Part shown: positions 48,597-60,587 of the stretch, one piece after another
Layout: every line of letters starts with the position of its first letter
Position numbering within the stretch: position 1 is the stretch's first letter
DNA from: Pseudomonas sp. H9
GTDB taxonomy: Bacteria > Pseudomonadota > Gammaproteobacteria > Pseudomonadales > Pseudomonadaceae
Length of the DNA stretch: 64,000 bases
Direction: 5' to 3'
Assembly (NCBI RefSeq): GCF_004353925.1
Contig: NZ_SMOK01000012.1
Coordinates: forward strand, 124,001 to 188,000
Program-made: the position numbers and the translations under genes
Notes under the pieces: model-generated
Databases searched by the model: none
The model's input: only the letters and a program-made list of their open reading frames with translations
What the model was told of the DNA's origin: nothing

Positions 48597-49802
48597 ATGA
48601 AAACAATATTCCAGGACTTCTCCCTTTCTGCCTTGGTTGCCGGCTTCATCGCCACACTGATTTCCTACGCTGGCCCGTTGGTGATCATCTTTCAAGCCGC
48701 CCACAGCGCTGATCTGTCGGCCGCTGAACTGTCGTCGTGGGTCTGGGCCATTTCCATTGGTAGCGGTGTACTGGGTGTGGTGCTCAGCCTGCGCTACAAA
48801 GTGCCGCTGGTGATTGCCTGGTCGGCACCGGGTTCCGCGTTACTGGTGGCGCTGCTGCCAGACATTGCGTTTGCCGAAGCGATTGGTGCCTATATCGTCG
48901 CCAACCTGGTGATTCTGCTGGTGGGTTTGTCCGGCGCCTTTGACCGGATTGTCGGCAAACTTCCACCGGCCATTTCTGCGGGCATGCTGGCCGGAATCCT
49001 GTTCAGCTTTGGCACCGGTTTGTTCACCTCGGTGAAATCGCAGCCACTGCTGGTGCTGGCAATGTTCGTCACTTACCTGGTGTTCAAGCGCATCGCGCCA
49101 CGCTACGCCGTGTTGGCTGTGCTGGTGTGCGGCGTGAGCATCGCCGTATTCAGTGGTGAAATGAACAGCTCGGCGCTGGTAGTCGGCCTGGCCACGCCAG
49201 TGTGGACCGCGCCGGTATTTACCTGGCATGCCGTACTGAGCATCAGCCTGCCGTTGGTCATGGTGGCGCTGACCGGGCAATTTGTGCCGGGTATTGCGGT
49301 ACTGCGTAACGATGGCTATCAAACGCCGGCAAGCCCGATCATTTCCAGCAACGCGTTCACCAGCCTGCTGCTGGCGCCGTTCGGTTGTCACGGATTGAAC
49401 CTGGCGGCGATCACCGCCGCGATCTGCACTGGGCGCGAATCGCATGACGACCCCGGCAAACGCTATTGGGCGGGTGTGTGGGGTGGCGTGCTGTATTTGC
49501 TGCTAGGCGTTTTCGGGGCGACGCTGGTGTCGCTGTTCACCGCGTTTCCGGCGGCGCTGATTGCCGCATTGGCGGGCCTGGCGTTGTTCGGCGCTATCGG
49601 AGGTGCTTTAGCGGGTGCGATGAGCGTGCCGAATGACCGAGAAGCGGCGTTGATCACCTTTCTGGTGACCGCCTCGGGGATGTCATTTCTGGGGTTGTCG
49701 GCTGCGTTCTGGGGGCTGATCTTCGGTTTGTTTGCACACCTGTTGCTGCACCTGCGGCGGCCAGCGCCGCAGGTGAGCAGGGCAAGGATGCAGGCTGACT
49801 GA
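48597..49802 (+). CDS. benE: Benzoate transporter BenE
   Basis: BenE is a benzoate:proton symporter of the BenE family. The 401-residue protein has about twelve membrane helices, and the SAPGSALL and CHGLNLAAITAAICTGRE segments are family signatures. Placement after catA, behind a REP pair, suggests it is read with or just after the ben-cat genes. It converges with lpd3 two bases from its stop. Confidence 0.92.
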   Translation: MKTIFQDFSLSALVAGFIATLISYAGPLVIIFQAAHSADLSAAELSSWVWAISIGSGVLGVVLSLRYKVPLVIAWSAPGSALLVALLPDIAFAEAIGAYIVANLVILLVGLSGAFDRIVGKLPPAISAGMLAGILFSFGTGLFTSVKSQPLLVLAMFVTYLVFKRIAPRYAVLAVLVCGVSIAVFSGEMNSSALVVGLATPVWTAPVFTWHAVLSISLPLVMVALTGQFVPGIAVLRNDGYQTPASPIISSNAFTSLLLAPFGCHGLNLAAITAAICTGRESHDDPGKRYWAGVWGGVLYLLLGVFGATLVSLFTAFPAALIAALAGLALFGAIGGALAGAMSVPNDREAALITFLVTASGMSFLGLSAAFWGLIFGLFAHLLLHLRRPAPQVSRARMQAD

Positions 49803-49804
49803 CG

Positions 49805-51205
<1,401 letters not shown>

Positions 51206-51415
51206 TGTTGTACTCCAGGATGAAGAATCGGCAATGGCGGCAAGATTAGTCTGCTAGGCGAGTGATTGTATACAATTTATCGCGCGGTTCGATTGCGCTC
51301 CAAGGGTCTGGAATGCGGGCGACAGCTTCAGACTATGGTCGCGATAGCCTGAAACTTCCAACAGATGAACTACCCTTTGGCGGTGACGTCCGATGAAGAA
51401 AGGGAGGTTCAATTC

Positions 51416-52600
51416 ATGCTTGCGCAACTTCCACCTGTTCTGCAAAGCCTGCGATTGCCACTACGTTTGCGGCTGTGGGATGGTCATGAGTTCGATCTGG
51501 GGCCTAAGCCTCAGGTCACCATTCTGGTAAAAGATCCGCAGCTACTCACCCAACTGACTCACCCAAGCCTGGATGAACTGGGCGCTGCTTTCGTTGAAGG
51601 CAAACTGGAGTTGGAGGGCACCATCAGTGAGGTGATCCGGATTTGCGATGAACTCAGTGAGGCCTTGCTCAAGCATGAAGTTGAAGACCAACCGGTAAGG
51701 CGCGAGCACGACAAGGCTACGGACGCTTCAGCGATCTCCTATCACTACGACCTGTCCAACGACTTCTACCAGCTGTGGCTGGACCGTGACATGGCCTACT
51801 CCTGTGCGTATTTCAAAACAGATCAGGACAGCCTGGAACTGGCCCAGCAGAACAAGTTCGAACACCTGTGCCGCAAATTGCGTTTGCGCAAGGGCGATTA
51901 CTTACTCGATGTAGGTTGTGGTTGGGGTGGTTTATCGCGCTTTGCCGCCCGTGAATTCGGCGCCAGGGTTCTCGGCATTACCCTGAGCAAGGAACAGCTC
52001 AAACTGGGTCGTGAGCGGGTCAAGGCCGAAGGTCTGCAAGGTCAGGTGGAACTGAAGATTCTCGACTATCGCGACATTCCTCAGGACGGTCGCTTCGACA
52101 AAGTGGTCAGTGTCGGCATGTTCGAACACGTCGGCCATGCCAACCTGGCGTTGTACTGCCAGCGTTTGTTCGGTGCGGTGCGAGAGGGCGGGCTGGTGAT
52201 GAACCACGGCATCACGGCCAAGCATGTGGATGGGCGTCCGGTCGGGCGCGGCGCGGGTAACTTCATAGGGCGCTACGTGTTCCCGCACGGCGAGCTGCCG
52301 CACCTGTCGATGATCGCTGCCAGCATCAGTCAGGCGGGGCTTGAGGTTGTCGATGTTGAAAGCCTGCGCCTGCATTATGCCCGCACCCTCAAGCACTGGA
52401 GTGACCGCCTCGAAAGCCAGTTGCAAGCGGCCTCGGCGCTGGTGCCGGAAAAAGCGCTGCGTATCTGGCGCTTGTACCTGGCGGGTTGCTCCTATGCCTT
52501 TGCCAAGGGCTGGATCAACCTGCATCAGATACTGGCGGTCAAACCGTTCGCTGATGGTCACCACGACCTGCCGTTGACCCGTGAAGATTTGTATCGCTGA
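51416..52600 (+). CDS. cfa: Cyclopropane-fatty-acyl-phospholipid synthase
   Basis: Cfa adds a methylene bridge to unsaturated acyl chains in membrane phospholipids using SAM. The 394-residue protein (MLAQLPPVLQSLRLPLRLRL...) has the SAM motif LLDVGCGWGGL and the FEHVGHANL segment near the active site. I chose the ATG at 51416 because AGGGAGG (51401-51407) precedes it and this gives the usual P. putida length; a 17-codon extension to 51365 is possible. Confidence 0.92.
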   Translation: MLAQLPPVLQSLRLPLRLRLWDGHEFDLGPKPQVTILVKDPQLLTQLTHPSLDELGAAFVEGKLELEGTISEVIRICDELSEALLKHEVEDQPVRREHDKATDASAISYHYDLSNDFYQLWLDRDMAYSCAYFKTDQDSLELAQQNKFEHLCRKLRLRKGDYLLDVGCGWGGLSRFAAREFGARVLGITLSKEQLKLGRERVKAEGLQGQVELKILDYRDIPQDGRFDKVVSVGMFEHVGHANLALYCQRLFGAVREGGLVMNHGITAKHVDGRPVGRGAGNFIGRYVFPHGELPHLSMIAASISQAGLEVVDVESLRLHYARTLKHWSDRLESQLQAASALVPEKALRIWRLYLAGCSYAFAKGWINLHQILAVKPFADGHHDLPLTREDLYR

Positions 52601-52606
52601 AGGACG

Positions 52607-54046
52607 CTAGAGAATCGGTGAAATCAGCCGGGCGATACGCATGCCCAGATGTTGAATGCGGTGGGTGTCCTGGCTGTCTTCGCTGCTGATCTCCCGGGCC
52701 AGGTCGAAGTCATGGATGAGCATGGTTTCGACCTGATCGGCAAACAGGCGGTCGACGGTTAGCAGCATCACCTCGAAGTTGAGACGGAAGGAACGGTTGT
52801 CCAGGTTGGCGCTGCCAATGGCGCTGACGTCATTGTCGATAAGCACCACCTTCTGGTGCAGGAAGCCAGGACCATAGCGGAACATCCGCACACCGGCACG
52901 TACGGCCTCGAAGGCGAACAGGCTGGAGGCGGCGTAGACGATACGGTGGTCGGCACGTGAAGGCAGCAGGATGCGTACGTCCACCCCGCGCAGTACGGCC
53001 AGCCGCAGGGCGGCGAACACGGCTTCATCCGGGATGAAGTAGGGGCTGGTGATCCACAACCGCTTGCGTGCCGAATGAATCGCTTCGACGAAAAACAGCG
53101 AACAGGTTTCCTGCGAGTCGGCCGGCCCACTGGCCAGTACCTGACAGAGAACACCGTCTTCAGGGTACGTGTCAGGGAGGATCAGCGGTGGCAGCTCGCG
53201 TGCGGCCCAGAACCAGTCTTCGGCGAATGACTCCTGCAGACAGGCCAGCACCGGGCCGCTGACCTGTACATGAGTGTCACGCCAGGGTGAGAGTTTCGGC
53301 TTTTCACCCAAGTACTCGTCACCGACGTTGTGCCCGCCGAGAAAACCCTGCAGGCCATCGACCACGACGATCTTGCGGTGGTTGCGGAAGTTGACCTGAA
53401 AACGGTTGAACCAGCCCCGGCGGGTGGCGAAGGCACGGATGTTCACTCCACCTTCGCGCAACGTCTGGCTGTAGCTGGCGGGCAGGGCATGGCTGCCCAC
53501 CCGGTCATACAGCACATACACCTTGACCCCTTCGGCGGCTTTCTTCAGCAACAGGGCTTGCAGGGCGCGGCCCAGTTTGTCGTCATGGATGATGAAAAAC
53601 TGCACCAGCACGGTGTCACGTGCTTGCTCGATCGCAGCAAAAATAGCGTCGAACGTTGCCTTACCGTCGATCAGCAGGCGTACCTGATTATTCGCCAGGC
53701 AAGGCATCCGGCCCAACCTGGGCATGGCCCGAAGTGCGCCGTAGGACTCGGAGTTGCGTGCTGCCAGTGCTTCATCTACCCAAGGTCGCCAGTTCAGGTC
53801 CGCCATGGCCACATGCATTTCCCGGTTAGCCTGGCGCCTGGCCTGGATGTAGGCATCGAAGGTACGGCTGCCGAAAATCAGGTACGGGATTAAGGTGAAG
53901 TACGGAATAAAGATTAGTGACAACGCCCATGCGATTGCACCTTGGGCCGTGCGCACGGTGAGCACTGCATGCATGGCGGCGATGCTACCGAGCAAATGCA
54001 AGGCACCAATGAGGTAACCGAAGAAGTAGGGGCTGTGGTAATCCAT
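52607..54046 (-). CDS. cls: Cardiolipin synthase
   Basis: Cls joins phosphatidyl groups into cardiolipin at the inner membrane. The 479-residue protein ([19 protein letters not shown]...) has two N-terminal membrane helices and two phospholipase D catalytic motifs, [10 protein letters not shown] (about residue 220) and [11 protein letters not shown] (about residue 395). ATG at 54046 is preferred over an extension to 54094. It converges with cfa, six bases apart. Confidence 0.95.
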   Translation of the reverse strand: MDYHSPYFFGYLIGALHLLGSIAAMHAVLTVRTAQGAIAWALSLIFIPYFTLIPYLIFGSRTFDAYIQARRQANREMHVAMADLNWRPWVDEALAARNSESYGALRAMPRLGRMPCLANNQVRLLIDGKATFDAIFAAIEQARDTVLVQFFIIHDDKLGRALQALLLKKAAEGVKVYVLYDRVGSHALPASYSQTLREGGVNIRAFATRRGWFNRFQVNFRNHRKIVVVDGLQGFLGGHNVGDEYLGEKPKLSPWRDTHVQVSGPVLACLQESFAEDWFWAARELPPLILPDTYPEDGVLCQVLASGPADSQETCSLFFVEAIHSARKRLWITSPYFIPDEAVFAALRLAVLRGVDVRILLPSRADHRIVYAASSLFAFEAVRAGVRMFRYGPGFLHQKVVLIDNDVSAIGSANLDNRSFRLNFEVMLLTVDRLFADQVETMLIHDFDLAREISSEDSQDTHRIQHLGMRIARLISPIL

Positions 54047-54173
54047 ACACATCCTGCTGTCCAAAGGCACTGCCTCTAACAGAGCATGTTCCACACCCCA
54101 CTTGCAACCGAAAGGACAAATTGACGTCTAAGCTGTGTTCCAGCTTGGGGCTGGAGTTTCGAGGAGTCATTAC

Positions 54174-54701
54174 ATGAAAAGTCGTCTGCCGATGCTGGCG
54201 TTGGTCTTGGGAGTGTCTAGCCCGATGGTGCATGCGCAAATGTTGCAACCCGGATTATGGGAGCTGACCACCAGCAACATGCAGGTCGATGGTAAGGCGC
54301 TACCGGACATGGGCTTCATGCTCGGCCAGTTGAAGAGCTTGCCTCCCGAACAGCGGGCGATGATCGAAGGCGGTCTGGCCAAACAGGGGATCAGCGTTGC
54401 CGGTCAGGGCGTGCGCTCGTGCCTGACGCCGGAGCAGGTAAAGACCGATGACATTCCGCTGCAAGATCCTAAATCTGGCTGCACCCAGAAGATCACCGAG
54501 CGCAGCGGTAATGTCTGGAAGTTCACCTTCAGTTGCCCGAAAGCCCAAGGTGCAGGGCAAGCGACCTTTGTCAGTGACCGCGAGTTTCTTACTCAGGTCA
54601 GTGGCACGTTCAACGCTTCTGGCGTTCAGCAACAAGGCAGCATGAATACGCGTGCCGTCTGGTTGGGCAACGACTGTGGCACGGTTAAACCACGGACCTG
54701 A
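54174..54701 (+). CDS. DUF3617 domain protein, secreted
   Basis: The 175-residue protein has a signal peptide cleaved after VHA, then PGLWELTT, the DUF3617 signature, and three conserved cysteines (SCLTP, SGCTQK, FSCP) plus a fourth in GNDCG. A periplasmic protein of unknown function. It is divergent from cls and convergent with folE2. Confidence 0.8.
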   Translation: MKSRLPMLALVLGVSSPMVHAQMLQPGLWELTTSNMQVDGKALPDMGFMLGQLKSLPPEQRAMIEGGLAKQGISVAGQGVRSCLTPEQVKTDDIPLQDPKSGCTQKITERSGNVWKFTFSCPKAQGAGQATFVSDREFLTQVSGTFNASGVQQQGSMNTRAVWLGNDCGTVKPRT

Positions 54702-54714
54702 AGCGTCCTGAGCA

Positions 54715-55602
54715 CTACCAGCACCACTGGCTTTGAGCGACTGCGTCGTGGGCATGCAAGCTCTCTGCATGTTCCACGCGCAGGGCAAAGCCGGCAGCCC
54801 AAGTGAGACGTTGCAGGGTCAGGTGCAGGCGTCGAGCGGCGTCTTCACAGAACATCAAATTCTGACCGTTGGCCAAGGCGAAGGCCTGTTCGTCTGCACG
54901 TTTCACGGCGGTTTGTACTGCGGTACCCAGGGCCGCTTCCGCTTGATCGATCAACGCGCTGATCGGCAACTCGCTGGTTCCTTTCTTCAAGCGCACTTGC
55001 AATTGCGCCACGCTGCGTTGGCTGTGTGGCGTCGCAACCACACCTTGGGCACTGCCAAGCCAGCTGAGTACGGCTTCATGGCTTAGGGGCTGGTTGCCGA
55101 AGTCGGTCAGAAATTGCTGTTGAATCAATTGCCTGGCCAATGCCGCCGAACAAGGGCAGGTGGAGGAGTAGTCCACTTCCACTTTTAGTTCCACGTGGAA
55201 CATTTCATCTTTTACCTGTGCCGACAGGGTGACAGGATAGGCCTTCCACCCCGCTAACGGGCTGATCAATGCTGGGCGCTTGAGCATGTAGTCGAAGCGA
55301 ACCTTCAAGTAAGCACCCACCGATAAGCCTGCATGGCTTTCAAGGAAGTTCAGCAACACCTGGTGCAACAGCTGGGGTGTTAAGGGTTGCCGCTCGAATG
55401 CCTCCAACGCCAGGTACAAACGCGACATGTGAATGCCACGTGCGCTGCCATCATCCAGGCTAACCCCCGCGTCAGCACTTGCGCGTAGCATGCTGCCGTC
55501 GAGCAATACCGGTAAGGCGATGTTGCACATGCCAACCCAGTCCAGTGGCAACGATGAATGGGTGGCCTGCGCGGCAATGTCAGGGAGCGTGAGGGCAGTC
55601 AT
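54715..55602 (-). CDS. folE2: GTP cyclohydrolase FolE2 (type IB)
   Basis: FolE2 makes dihydroneopterin triphosphate for folate and is metal-promiscuous, so it replaces zinc-dependent FolE during zinc starvation. The 295-residue protein (from ATG 55602, MTALTLPDIAAQ) has the SSTCPCSAALA motif with the active-site cysteine and the C-terminal ESLHAHDA. It follows a small secreted protein gene by 29 bases, both reading from the Zur box at 56.1 kb. It contains a parS-like site. Confidence 0.9.
   Translation of the reverse strand: MTALTLPDIAAQATHSSLPLDWVGMCNIALPVLLDGSMLRASADAGVSLDDGSARGIHMSRLYLALEAFERQPLTPQLLHQVLLNFLESHAGLSVGAYLKVRFDYMLKRPALISPLAGWKAYPVTLSAQVKDEMFHVELKVEVDYSSTCPCSAALARQLIQQQFLTDFGNQPLSHEAVLSWLGSAQGVVATPHSQRSVAQLQVRLKKGTSELPISALIDQAEAALGTAVQTAVKRADEQAFALANGQNLMFCEDAARRLHLTLQRLTWAAGFALRVEHAESLHAHDAVAQSQWCW
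55187..55202. promoter_or_regulatory. parS-type site (15/16) inside folE2
   Basis: AGTTCCACGTGGAACA differs from parS only at the first base. It lies about 51 kb from oriC, further out than the two recF sites, in the coding sequence of a metabolic gene. Confidence 0.75.
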
Positions 55603-55631
55603 GGGCAACTCGTTTCTTGGGAAAGTGGCAA

Positions 55632-56018
55632 TTACTGGCAGCCGCTCAGGCGGTTACAGCGCAAACTGAAGCGCTGGCCGCTTGAGCTGGATACCCGGTT
55701 GAGGGTGGTCCAGCCGACCTTACGGCTGTAGCCCACCCAGGTTTCTCCGTCGCTGGCCAGCCCGGTGTAGAACGTCAGCTGTCCAAAACGGCTGTTGGTT
55801 TGTGCCCACAGTCGCCTTCCTTCTGCCTTGTAACCGCGCAGGTAAATTGTGCTGCCCTCCGTGCGCACGCTGTAGTAGTTGCCTTGAGCATCGCCGCAGG
55901 CCAGTAGCGTGGCGCTACGTGTACATAACGCCAAGCCCTTGCTCAGCGGAACAGCTGACGCACAAACAGGCAGGCATATCAGCAATCCTGCAGTGGCAGA
56001 CAAGCACAACACATTCAT
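55632..56018 (-). CDS. Uncharacterised secreted protein under probable Zur control
   Basis: I do not recognise this 128-residue protein. It has a signal peptide (MNVLCLSATAGLLICLPVCASA), then about 106 residues with four cysteines (GLALCTRS, LLACGDA, LRCNRL, GCQ) that could make two disulfides, many aromatics and beta-strand-like stretches, and no histidine. LPVC in the signal region is a poor lipobox, so lipidation is unlikely but not excluded. It is the first gene leftwards of a perfect Zur box and leads into folE2. Confidence 0.78.
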   Translation of the reverse strand: MNVLCLSATAGLLICLPVCASAVPLSKGLALCTRSATLLACGDAQGNYYSVRTEGSTIYLRGYKAEGRRLWAQTNSRFGQLTFYTGLASDGETWVGYSRKVGWTTLNRVSSSSGQRFSLRCNRLSGCQ

Positions 56019-56083
56019 TGCTTAGCGTCCTTCAGAAGGCCCGTTCGGTTGGAATCGGATAAAGCAGCTTGGTCAAATTGTAT

Positions 56084-56098
56084 TGTTATACTATAACA
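56084..56098. promoter_or_regulatory. Zur box between divergent zinc-starvation genes
   Basis: TGTTATACTATAACA is a perfect palindrome matching the core of gammaproteobacterial Zur boxes (TGTTATA-N-TATAACA). It lies 66 bases from the secreted-protein start on one side and 49 bases from zigA on the other, so Zur-Zn would repress both directions. Confidence 0.9.
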
Positions 56099-56146
56099 TC
56101 ACGCAATGCATCATTCGAATGCACTTAGCCTGATGAGGACCCGACC

Positions 56147-57355
<1,209 letters not shown>

Positions 57356-57432
57356 TGCAGCATCCCTCAAGCCTTGACGGGCAGCCCTGATATCAAGGCA
57401 TAGTGGCGAAAATCCTGGGCGCTTACCGTCAT

Positions 57433-58404
57433 ATGTTGCAGAACATTCCCACCCACGTCATTGCCGGCACCTTGGGCGCTGGCAAGACCAGTCTGATTCG
57501 CCAGTTGCTGGCGCAACGGCCAGCCGATGAGCGTTGGGCTGTGCTGATCAACGAGTTTGGGCAGATCGGCCTGGATGCGGCGTTGTTGAGCACTGATGAC
57601 CAAGGGATTGCCATGGGGGAGGTGGCGGGCGGCTGTCTGTGTTGCGTCAACGGCGCACCGTTTCAGGTGGGCTTGGGGCGCTTGTTGCGCAAAGCCAAAC
57701 CCCATCGTTTGTTTATCGAACCTTCAGGCCTGGGGCATCCGCAGCAGCTACTGGAGCAACTTCGACAGCCACCCTGGCGTGGCGTGTTGACTGTACAACC
57801 TGCGGTCATGGTGCTGGATGCCCAGCAACTGGCAGCAGGCGTTGCTCTACCCGAGGCACAGCAACAGGCTTTGACCAGCGCAGGCTTGCTGGTGTTGAAC
57901 AAGTCGCAGGGATTGGATGACGCGCAGCGTCTGTGGATAACTTCACAGCTGCCCGATCAGCCGCAACTCTGGACTGAGCAAGGGCAACTGTCGCTATCGA
58001 AACTGCCAGTGTTGGCGGATGTGGCGGTGCTCGACAGCGCTGTGGATAAACTAACTTTGCCCAACAACGACGGGCCAACGGCAGCCTTGTGGATAAATCC
58101 TCGTGAGCCTATCTGCAGTGTTCAAGAGGCCGCAGAAGGCTGGAGTATCGGTTGGCGTTGGCATCCACAGCAAACCTTCGACCGCTCACGTATCGAGCAG
58201 TTTTTGCATAGCTTCGACTGGTGCCGGGCCAAATTAGTTATCCACAGCCCGCAAGGCTGGCAGTCGATCAATGCATTAAAAGGGCAGGATGACTTTCAGT
58301 GGCAGCCCAGCGCTTGGCGTCGTGATTCACGAATTGAACTGATATTCACCACAGCCCAGGACAGCCAACAGCTGCAGCACGCCATGCAGGCGTGCCGGGC
58401 CTAG
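57433..58404 (+). CDS. Second CobW/COG0523 family GTPase
   Basis: The 323-residue protein has Walker A AGTLGAGKTS at about 11-20, the CLCC metal motif near residue 69, and LVLNKSQ in place of NKxD. It lies 77 bases after zigA on the same strand and may be co-expressed in zinc starvation. ATG at 57433 (MLQNIPTHVIAG) is preferred over GTG at 57403, although neither has a clear ribosome site. The coding sequence contains four perfect DnaA boxes (57932, 58041, 58088, 58238). Confidence 0.85.
   Translation: MLQNIPTHVIAGTLGAGKTSLIRQLLAQRPADERWAVLINEFGQIGLDAALLSTDDQGIAMGEVAGGCLCCVNGAPFQVGLGRLLRKAKPHRLFIEPSGLGHPQQLLEQLRQPPWRGVLTVQPAVMVLDAQQLAAGVALPEAQQQALTSAGLLVLNKSQGLDDAQRLWITSQLPDQPQLWTEQGQLSLSKLPVLADVAVLDSAVDKLTLPNNDGPTAALWINPREPICSVQEAAEGWSIGWRWHPQQTFDRSRIEQFLHSFDWCRAKLVIHSPQGWQSINALKGQDDFQWQPSAWRRDSRIELIFTTAQDSQQLQHAMQACRA
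57932..58246. other. Cluster of four perfect DnaA boxes inside a CobW gene
   Basis: TGTGGATAA at 57932-57940, 58041-58049 and 58088-58096, and TTATCCACA at 58238-58246. They fall in different codon phases (encoding Leu-Trp-Ile, Val-Asp-Lys and Val-Ile-His), so protein repetition does not explain them. Four in 315 bases is a DnaA-binding cluster outside the origin. Confidence 0.65.
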
Positions 58405-58793
58405 TTGCGCCAGCGATTGTGGTCTTGGCGCCATTGATTCATCTCGATGACGTTATCGGCATGCTGTACGGGTTTGATTTCGAACGGGTAGGGCGCCAGC
58501 TCGATCTGCATGCTGTGGGCGCCGAACTGGGTGACGGTGCCGGGGTGGCGCTGTTCACCGGTTACGGTGAATTCGAAGTTATACACACGCGCCAAGCGCT
58601 TGCGGCCCTGAGCATCGCGGACAAAGCCGATGCGTTTGAGCGCCACGTTGCCATCGAGCAGTTCCAGATCGAGTTTCGCACAGTGCTGCTTGACCCGCTC
58701 CAGGGCCTTTTCACGCAATCCGTGGTTATGCCATAGCCAGGCGCCAGCCGTGGCCAACAGCATCAGCACGGAGAGATTACCCAGGGTCAACAT
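58401..58793 (-). CDS. DUF3301 family protein
   Basis: The 130-residue protein from ATG 58793 (MLTLGNLSVLMLLATAGAWLW) has one N-terminal membrane helix and a cytoplasmic part with RVYNFEFTVTGEQRHPG, matching the DUF3301 family. The function is unknown. An ATG at 58811 is an alternative start. Its stop overlaps that of the CobW gene on the other strand. Confidence 0.8.
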   Translation of the reverse strand: MLTLGNLSVLMLLATAGAWLWHNHGLREKALERVKQHCAKLDLELLDGNVALKRIGFVRDAQGRKRLARVYNFEFTVTGEQRHPGTVTQFGAHSMQIELAPYPFEIKPVQHADNVIEMNQWRQDHNRWRN

Positions 58794-58910
58794 TTGCACT
58801 TGCTCCAACAAAGTATGCTCAGCTTAACTGCCTCCCCGGTCTGTCGTACAGGAGGCTTTTAGCGCCATACTGCGTCCTTGTTTTTCATTCCTTTGCTTTG
58901 GAAGCCTTGC

Positions 58911-59783
58911 ATGAAACGTACACCGCATCTGCTCGCCATCCAGTCCCATGTAGTTTTCGGCCATGCCGGTAATGGCGCGGCAGTGTTTCCGATGCAGCGG
59001 GTCGGTGTGAATGTCTGGGCGCTGAATACCGTGCAGTTCTCCAACCATACTCAGTATGGCCAGTGGACGGGAGAAGTGCTTGCCCCAGCTCAAATTCCAG
59101 CGCTGGTGGAAGGCATTGCCGCGATCGGTGAATTGGGCAACTGCGACGCGGTGCTGTCTGGCTACCTGGGGAGCGCTGAGCAAGGGCGTGCGATTCTCAG
59201 TGGCGTGGCGCGGATCAAGGTGGCCAACCCCAAGGCTATGTACCTGTGTGATCCGGTCATGGGGCACCCGGAAAAGGGCTGCATCGTACCGGCCGAAGTC
59301 AGCACTTTTCTACTCGAAGAGGCCGTAGCCGTTGCCGATGTGCTGTGCCCCAACCAACTGGAACTGGACACGTTCTGTGATCGTCGGCCGCAATCTCTGG
59401 AGGATTGCGTGTTGATGGCGCGTAGTCTGCTGGAGCGTGGGCCGAAAGCAGTGCTGGTCAAGCACCTGGCCTACCCCGGACGTGGTGCAGAAGATTTCGA
59501 GATGCTGCTGGTAACGGCAGAGGGCAGTTGGCATCTGCGTCGGCCTTTGCTGGCCTTCCCACGTCAGCCAGTGGGCGTGGGTGACCTGACTTCAGGGCTA
59601 TTTCTGGCCCGTCTGCTGTTGGGCGACAACTGGTTGGCAGCCTTCGAATTTGCCGCCGCCGCAGTGCATGAGGTATTGCTCGAAACCCAGGCCTGCGCCA
59701 GTTACGAACTCGAACTGGTACGGGCCCAGGATCGCATCGTGCATCCACGGGTGCGCTTTGAGGCGCGACGCCTGAGCTGTTAA
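58911..59783 (+). CDS. pdxY: Pyridoxal kinase PdxY
   Basis: PdxY phosphorylates pyridoxal in vitamin B6 salvage. The 290-residue ribokinase-fold protein starts [21 protein letters not shown], with the substrate segment [12 protein letters not shown] and the C-terminal [14 protein letters not shown] motif containing the catalytic Asp. Start at 58911 fits the family length. Its stop overlaps that of the thioesterase gene by four bases. Confidence 0.95.
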   Translation: MKRTPHLLAIQSHVVFGHAGNGAAVFPMQRVGVNVWALNTVQFSNHTQYGQWTGEVLAPAQIPALVEGIAAIGELGNCDAVLSGYLGSAEQGRAILSGVARIKVANPKAMYLCDPVMGHPEKGCIVPAEVSTFLLEEAVAVADVLCPNQLELDTFCDRRPQSLEDCVLMARSLLERGPKAVLVKHLAYPGRGAEDFEMLLVTAEGSWHLRRPLLAFPRQPVGVGDLTSGLFLARLLLGDNWLAAFEFAAAAVHEVLLETQACASYELELVRAQDRIVHPRVRFEARRLSC

Positions 59784-60265
59784 AGCGTGTCGCCCTTGAG
59801 CTCCTGGTAGCGTTTTTCCAGCTCCTGGCGGATCAATCGGCGCTGTTTGCCTTGCAGGAAACGGCGCTTTTCTTCGCTGGTTTCTGGTTGGCGCGGAGGT
59901 ACCGCTACCGGCTTGCGGTCGTCGTCGACGGCAACCATGGTGAAAAAGCAGCTGTTGCTGTGGCGTACCGAACGCTCGCGAATGTTTTCGGTGACCACCT
60001 TGATGCCCACCTCCATCGAGGTGTTGCCGGTGTAGTTGACCGAGGCAAGGAAGGTCACCAGTTCACCGACATGCACCGGCTCACGGAAAACCACCTGGTC
60101 TACCGACAGGGTAACTACATAGCGGCCGGCATAGCGGCTGGCGCAGGCATAGGCGACTTCATCAAGGTATTTGAGCAGTGTGCCGCCATGGACATTGCCA
60201 GAAAAGTTGGCCTTGTCCGGAGTCATCAGGACGGTCATCGACAGCTGTGCGTTTCCAGGTTCCAT
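59780..60265 (-). CDS. Acyl-CoA thioesterase (hot-dog fold)
   Basis: The 161-residue protein ([21 protein letters not shown]) has the hot-dog thioesterase motif [22 protein letters not shown] with the catalytic Asp. It resembles the YciA/BFIT-type acyl-CoA thioesterases that hydrolyse free acyl-CoA. ATG at 60265 is chosen over an extension to 60343. It lies opposite to pdxY and the Kef gene. Confidence 0.87.
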   Translation of the reverse strand: MEPGNAQLSMTVLMTPDKANFSGNVHGGTLLKYLDEVAYACASRYAGRYVVTLSVDQVVFREPVHVGELVTFLASVNYTGNTSMEVGIKVVTENIRERSVRHSNSCFFTMVAVDDDRKPVAVPPRQPETSEEKRRFLQGKQRRLIRQELEKRYQELKGDTL

Positions 60266-60587
60266 AGTGTGCTCACGGTGAGGTTGCGCTGAGACGGGGT
60301 GGCGATTGGTATTCACGCTTCTTTCCCCTATTACGATTCCCATCTAAAGACGGGACGCTGACAGCGGCCTTGCCGTCACGCTGTTTATGCCAATTGCGGC
60401 GTTGATCAGGTCGATCTGTTACCACTTATTGCATCAGCTTTTCGCGTCAGGTGGCGGTGTTAACCTGAGGAAGCCCATGCAAGGTGGGGTCTTCTACATT
60501 TAAAACGCTCTGTACCCGCAACTCAATCAGTCAATTTCGGGGTGAGTAGCGGCTTGTCTTTCGTCTCAAGGTAAGGAGTACCACGCC
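60266..60587. other. Divergent intergenic region, thioesterase and Kef-like gene
   Basis: About 320 bases without a convincing gene. It should hold promoters for both divergent genes; I see no strong sigma-70 match or operator. Confidence 0.4.
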
